From assembly GCA_964568975.1 (NCBI GenBank), contig CAZMSO010000038.1, forward strand, positions 1 to 26,696: a DNA stretch of 26,696 bases, in the 5' to 3' direction. The position numbers were made by a program, and so were the translations under genes. Of the stretch, positions 24,047 through 26,696 are shown in pieces; within the stretch, counting starts at the first letter, position 1; each line of letters begins with the position of its first letter. The notes beneath the pieces were generated by a model, which saw only the letters and a program-made list of their open reading frames with translations, did not search any database and was not told the DNA's origin. The stretch comes from CAZADA01 sp964568975 (lineage in GTDB: Bacteria > Pseudomonadota > Alphaproteobacteria > Caulobacterales > Maricaulaceae).

Positions 24047-25182
24047 GGCGCGTCGTCCCGCTGGCGGCCTATGGCGGCGGCCTCATCAGTGATGTCGATG
24101 CCGACGGGACACCAAGCGATGCACCGCCCGCAGCCCGCGCACCCGAACCGGCCGAACTGGTCAACCCATGTGGAAAGCTTGTGCGTCATCCATTGCCGGT
24201 AACGGGACCGGGTCGTCTCGCGGACCAGCCCGCCATTCAGCTCTGAAAATTGGTTCGTGAAACAGGAATCCCAAACGCGCACCCGCTCGGCGTCGTCGCC
24301 GGCGAGGTTGGTGTGATCTTCAACATTGGTGCAAAAGCACGTCGGGCACACGTGCGTGCAATTCCCGCACGCCAAACACCGTTGCCCAACAGCGTCCCAA
24401 TGGGGGTGCTCCAGGTTTTCGGCGAGGCGCTCCTTAAGGCCTTCGGTCTCAAGCGTGCGGCCCATCGTGGCCTTGCTGGCCGCGATCACGGCGGCCGCGG
24501 CTTCGCGGTCCGCGTCCGTGACGGTGTGCGTCGGCAAGTCAAAAAGGATGGCCTCACCGTCCGCCGTGGCGGCCTCAAGGACGAAACGGTGACCCGGCGC
24601 ATCCAGCAGCTCAGTCAAGGCTAAGTCGAAGCCCGCGGTCGCCTTTGGGCCCGCGTCCATCGACGCGCAGAAGCACGTCGCGGCCGGCGCGCCGCAATTC
24701 ACTGCGATGATCAGGGTGTCGGCGCGGATCGCTTGATACGTTGGGTCTGGATGCGCGTCGCCCAGCATCACGGTGTCGACCATGGCGATTGCGGCGAGCT
24801 CACAGGCTCTCACCCCCAAAAAGGCGTAACGCGCATCGTCGTCGGCGGCGCGTTCGATCGTCAACGCGCCGTGTGCGCGTGTGGCGCGCCAGACGACGCT
24901 CTTGGGCGGATGGAGAAACCGCTTCCAGGAGTGCGGTCCGACGGCGAAGCCGAACAGAGCCTCATCATCGCCGCGATGCAGACGATAGCGGCCGGCGGCC
25001 TGCTCGTCGCGCCAGCCGGCCGGCAGATCACTGTCTGACTCCACGACATCATAAATGATGGCGCCGTCACGCACAGTCGGTGCGACAACTGTCCTCTTCT
25101 CAGCGCTGAGCCGACGGATCAGAGCGTTGAAGTCGCTGCGGCGTAAAACGCCCGACGGCGCATGGGTGAGCGTGGTCATCAT
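24043..25182 (-). CDS. hyhB: Hydrogenase beta subunit, 4Fe-4S dicluster protein (HydB/AsrA-like)
   Basis: The 379-residue protein resembles the beta subunit of sulfhydrogenase-type enzymes and anaerobic sulfite reductase subunit A. The N-terminal two thirds contain family segments such as GPHSWKRFLHPPK, FLGVRACELAAIA and NCGAPAATCFCAS. Two ferredoxin-type clusters follow, C269-LAC-GNC-THVC279-P and C348-AGC-GRC-IAWC358-P, with extra Cys in PTCFCT between them. It would connect the gamma flavin subunit to the delta/alpha pair. It starts with two adjacent ATGs (25182 and 25179) and no obvious Shine-Dalgarno. It is the first gene of the six-gene operon. Group 3b is inferred from the beta-gamma-delta-alpha order. 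Confidence 0.92.
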   Translation of the reverse strand: MMTTLTHAPSGVLRRSDFNALIRRLSAEKRTVVAPTVRDGAIIYDVVESDSDLPAGWRDEQAAGRYRLHRGDDEALFGFAVGPHSWKRFLHPPKSVVWRATRAHGALTIERAADDDARYAFLGVRACELAAIAMVDTVMLGDAHPDPTYQAIRADTLIIAVNCGAPAATCFCASMDAGPKATAGFDLALTELLDAPGHRFVLEAATADGEAILFDLPTHTVTDADREAAAAVIAASKATMGRTLETEGLKERLAENLEHPHWDAVGQRCLACGNCTHVCPTCFCTNVEDHTNLAGDDAERVRVWDSCFTNQFSELNGGLVRETTRSRYRQWMTHKLSTWVDQFGRFGCAGCGRCIAWCPVGIDITDEAAAIGRQRDDAP

Positions 25183-25224
25183 GGCGAGACGACGCGATCA
25201 TCACGTAGAAAACCTCGCGGCCAT

Positions 25225-25238
25225 CGACGCTTGCGTCG
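25225..25238. promoter_or_regulatory. Perfect inverted repeat CGACGC-tt-GCGTCG upstream of the hydrogenase operon
   Basis: Two 6-bp arms with a 2-nt spacer lie about 43 nt before the first hydrogenase ATG, inside the 283-bp gap to the divergent gene at 25466. That gap holds no other feature I trust. A short repeat AGTGTC occurs twice at 25326-25339. The inverted repeat may be an operator or leader hairpin, or chance in GC-rich DNA. I found no convincing FNR or sigma-54 site. Confidence 0.25.
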
Positions 25239-25465
25239 GGCGCCACGGCGACGCGGGCGGCGAGTGCAACGGTCTGTGCGAAGTGATCCAAGGTTTGTCA
25301 TCGCTCGCTCGCCAGGTCAGCCCGGAGTGTCAAAGTGTCCAAGCCTAAGGGCCGGCGCATCCCGTAGAAGACGCAAGTTGCCTTGACCGATCCAGCTTTG
25401 TTATCTCTGACCTCAGGAAGAATCGATTGAGGCGGTTGTTGACCGTTTCGGGGCGGAGCGTGTCG

Positions 25466-25840
25466 ATGAGTTGGTGCAAAATTCGTTTGGAACTCGCCAG
25501 GTCGCCGGAAGCTGTCCGCGGGGACGCGGGTCATGGCTATGAGTTTTCCGCGCCCCGTGATGCGGCCGGTCAGCTGGATGAGCCTCAATGGCGTCTCGAC
25601 AAGGCGCGTGCGCGCGTGCGGCGGTTCCACCCGCTCGAAGATGACGAAGTCGGTCACTTGATCCACACGCGCCATCGCCAATGGGCCTTCTCATATCAAC
25701 CGGGCGAGGAGGACGACGAGCCGTTTTTCCATTTGGACAACCACGTGCTCAATGTTGGTGAGTACGTGTCCATCACTGAGCACGACGGAGTCATGCGCAC
25801 ATTTCGAGTCGTCTCAATCACCCCCCTGGCGCCGGACTAA
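25466..25840 (+). CDS. Unrecognised small cytoplasmic protein, conserved-looking
   Basis: The 124-residue protein has no signal peptide or membrane segment. It starts MSWCKIRLELARSPE and contains a charged centre (RFHPLEDDEVGHLIH), a WAFSYQPGEEDDEPFFHLD stretch, and a beta-rich end (GEYVSITEHDGVMRTFRVV). The alternation of hydrophobic residues and Gly/Asp turns suggests a small beta-barrel fold. The ATG at 25466 follows GGAG at 25455-25458. An in-frame TTG at 25427 is possible. I recall similar uncharacterised proteins in other alphaproteobacteria but cannot give a function. It is divergent from the hydrogenase operon and convergent with the cytochrome gene. Confidence 0.75.
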   Translation: MSWCKIRLELARSPEAVRGDAGHGYEFSAPRDAAGQLDEPQWRLDKARARVRRFHPLEDDEVGHLIHTRHRQWAFSYQPGEEDDEPFFHLDNHVLNVGEYVSITEHDGVMRTFRVVSITPLAPD

Positions 25841-25942
25841 GCGCACATCCCGTCCAGCGCCGCTGCGACCTTGTCGGAGCGACGACATCACAGTGTCGAT
25901 CAGCGCCGCGCGTGCGCCGCGCGCCTTGAGCGCATGGGGTCG

Positions 25943-25976
25943 GAGTCCAAAAAAATTGCATGTGTGTGGTGGACTC
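25943..25976. terminator. Possible hairpin terminator between convergent genes
   Basis: GAGTCCA (25943-25949) and TGGACTC (25970-25976) can pair across a 20-nt loop in the 167-bp gap between two convergent genes. A run of seven A lies just inside the left arm, read as T on the minus strand, so it is not a textbook terminator layout. Confidence 0.3.
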
Positions 25977-26007
25977 TCCTGGTGTGTGATTGCGTATCTT
26001 TCGGGAC

Positions 26008-26460
26008 TCACGGGTAAAAGTACTCTGGGTATTCTGTCGGGTCTGGCTGACGAATCTTATACTGGTCTTGCAGGAATTGCGTCAGGTCGATGAGTTGTTG
26101 CACCGTCATGACTGCGTTGTAATTCGTCATAGGCGACGCCGCGTCCGCATCTGACGCGTTACTGCCCTCGTCTTGCGCGACGCGATGGGACGGGTTGATG
26201 ATTGACGTGACCAATTCGCCATAAGTGGCTATCCGCGGCGTGGGACCGCCAAGCGCGACGGCGCGCGCCCGCGCGCCTTGGTGGGTGATGTCGCTGCGGC
26301 CGGCGATGGTGTGGCAGGCTGTGCATTGCAACGCCACAAAGTGTTCTTCCCCAGCCGCCGCGTCCCCCGTCGGCAGTGTGAACCCATAACCGGATTGGGG
26401 GCTGCGGTCGCACGCGCTCGCCGTCACAGCAAGTGCAAGCATGACGCATGTGCGTATCAT
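26008..26460 (-). CDS. c-type cytochrome, predicted lipoprotein
   Basis: The 150-residue protein begins MIRTCVMLALAVTASAC, a lipoprotein-type signal with Cys17 as the likely lipidated residue. The single haem site is Cys46-Thr-Ala-Cys49-His50. The distal axial Met is probably in ASPMTNYNAVMT. The C-terminal helix VQQLIDLTQFLQDQYK is typical of class I cytochromes, and the end is Tyr/Pro-rich. It would carry electrons on the periplasmic side of a membrane. The partner is unknown. The soluble hydrogenase nearby is not expected to reach it directly. The ATG at 26460 gives a proper signal peptide. The longer in-frame start at 26523 would bury it. Confidence 0.88.
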   Translation of the reverse strand: MIRTCVMLALAVTASACDRSPQSGYGFTLPTGDAAAGEEHFVALQCTACHTIAGRSDITHQGARARAVALGGPTPRIATYGELVTSIINPSHRVAQDEGSNASDADAASPMTNYNAVMTVQQLIDLTQFLQDQYKIRQPDPTEYPEYFYP

Positions 26461-26604
26461 CGCGTGATTGGCGAGGTGCGCCGAAGACACGCTGCCTGCA
26501 ATACGAGCCACGCCACCCTCCAATTTTTTGTCATTCTTGCGAAGTTCGTGAATACGATAAAGGCACCCGATTCAGTGTCTTGTATAAAACCTATCTGATC
26601 ATGG

Positions 26605-26621
26605 ACGGCGCGCGGCGCCGT
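26605..26621. terminator. Short strong hairpin without T-run
   Basis: ACGGCGC and GCGCCGT form a 7-bp stem with a 3-nt loop, upstream of the cytochrome gene and just after the presumed end of another minus-strand gene. With no T-run it could be a terminator remnant or chance. Confidence 0.25.
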
Positions 26622-26640
26622 TGTAAGCTCGGGAAACTAC

Positions 26641-26696
26641 TTAACGCGCGCGCACGACGTGCTCAGCCGTCATGGCGTCGATCTGGCGCCCGTTGA
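26641..26696 (-). CDS. Possible C-terminal end of a minus-strand gene entering from the right edge
   Basis: On the minus strand the edge codons read NGRQIDAMTAEHVVRAR followed by TAA at 26641-26643. The composition looks protein-like, while the other two frames stop or are poor. Only 17 codons are visible, so neither the product nor the reality of the gene can be settled. Confidence 0.3.
   Translation of the reverse strand, partial: NGRQIDAMTAEHVVRAR

Noticed and set aside
25100..25291. Short minus-strand frames just upstream of the hydrogenase beta gene, including one ending ATGA at its start codon
   Set aside because: One starts with TTG and overlaps the beta gene out of frame. The other is a 40-codon Arg-rich string. 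Neither has a ribosome-binding site or family look.
25383..25406. TTGACC followed by TTATCT as a sigma-70 promoter
   Set aside because: The spacer is only 12 nt, well short of the usual 16-18.
26448..26696. Plus-strand frame running from the cytochrome signal region to the right edge
   Set aside because: It overlaps the cytochrome 5' end antisense and is basic and low-complexity, with no motif or ribosome-binding site.

Overview
The window is GC-rich bacterial chromosome, densely packed with short intergenic gaps and many ATGA/GTGA start-stop overlaps. Gene content (Anbu proteasome-like cassette, group 3b-type [NiFe] hydrogenase with a HoxI-like subunit, OruR/AraC-type regulator, DUF1772 protein) suggests a proteobacterium, most likely an alphaproteobacterium. 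I cannot name the genus. I saw no tRNA, rRNA, CRISPR array, insertion sequence or phage gene.

Layout. (1) 1-1129, minus: a 2-hydroxyglutarate-oxidase-like FAD enzyme running off the left edge, with an 8-bp tandem repeat at its 5' end. (2) 1408-7427, plus: a tight four-gene unit encoding an ABC-exporter-like membrane protein, an HlyD-type adaptor, a TolC-type outer-membrane factor and a GNAT-nitrilase fusion enzyme. Every ATPase motif I can align in the ABC protein is substituted, so it looks like a pseudo-ATPase. This is my best candidate for an undescribed system. (3) 7443-10744, minus: Anbu, alpha-E protein and circularly permuted ATP-grasp, with a giant transglutaminase/DUF2126 protein divergent at 10880-14302. 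Together they form the predicted peptide-tagging/proteasome-like cassette.

(4) 14462-20002, plus: an AraC-family regulator, an NmrA-type NAD(P)-binding protein, a DUF1772 membrane protein, an S33-type alpha/beta hydrolase and a membrane-anchored beta-lactamase-like serine hydrolase. The first three resemble a small stress or detoxification cassette. (5) 20198-25182, minus: a six-gene hydrogenase operon in the order beta (FeS), cNMP-domain protein, gamma (FAD/2Fe-2S), delta (small NiFe), alpha (large NiFe), maturation protease. Electrons would pass between H2 at the NiFe site and NAD(P)H at the flavin subunit. The hyp cofactor-assembly genes are not in the window. (6) 25466-26696: an unrecognised conserved-looking small protein, a lipoprotein c-type cytochrome and perhaps the last codons of another minus-strand gene at the right edge.

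Starts were chosen from Shine-Dalgarno spacing, family N-termini and overlap with neighbours. Alternatives are noted where they matter. Family assignments come from motif recognition by eye, not from database searches.
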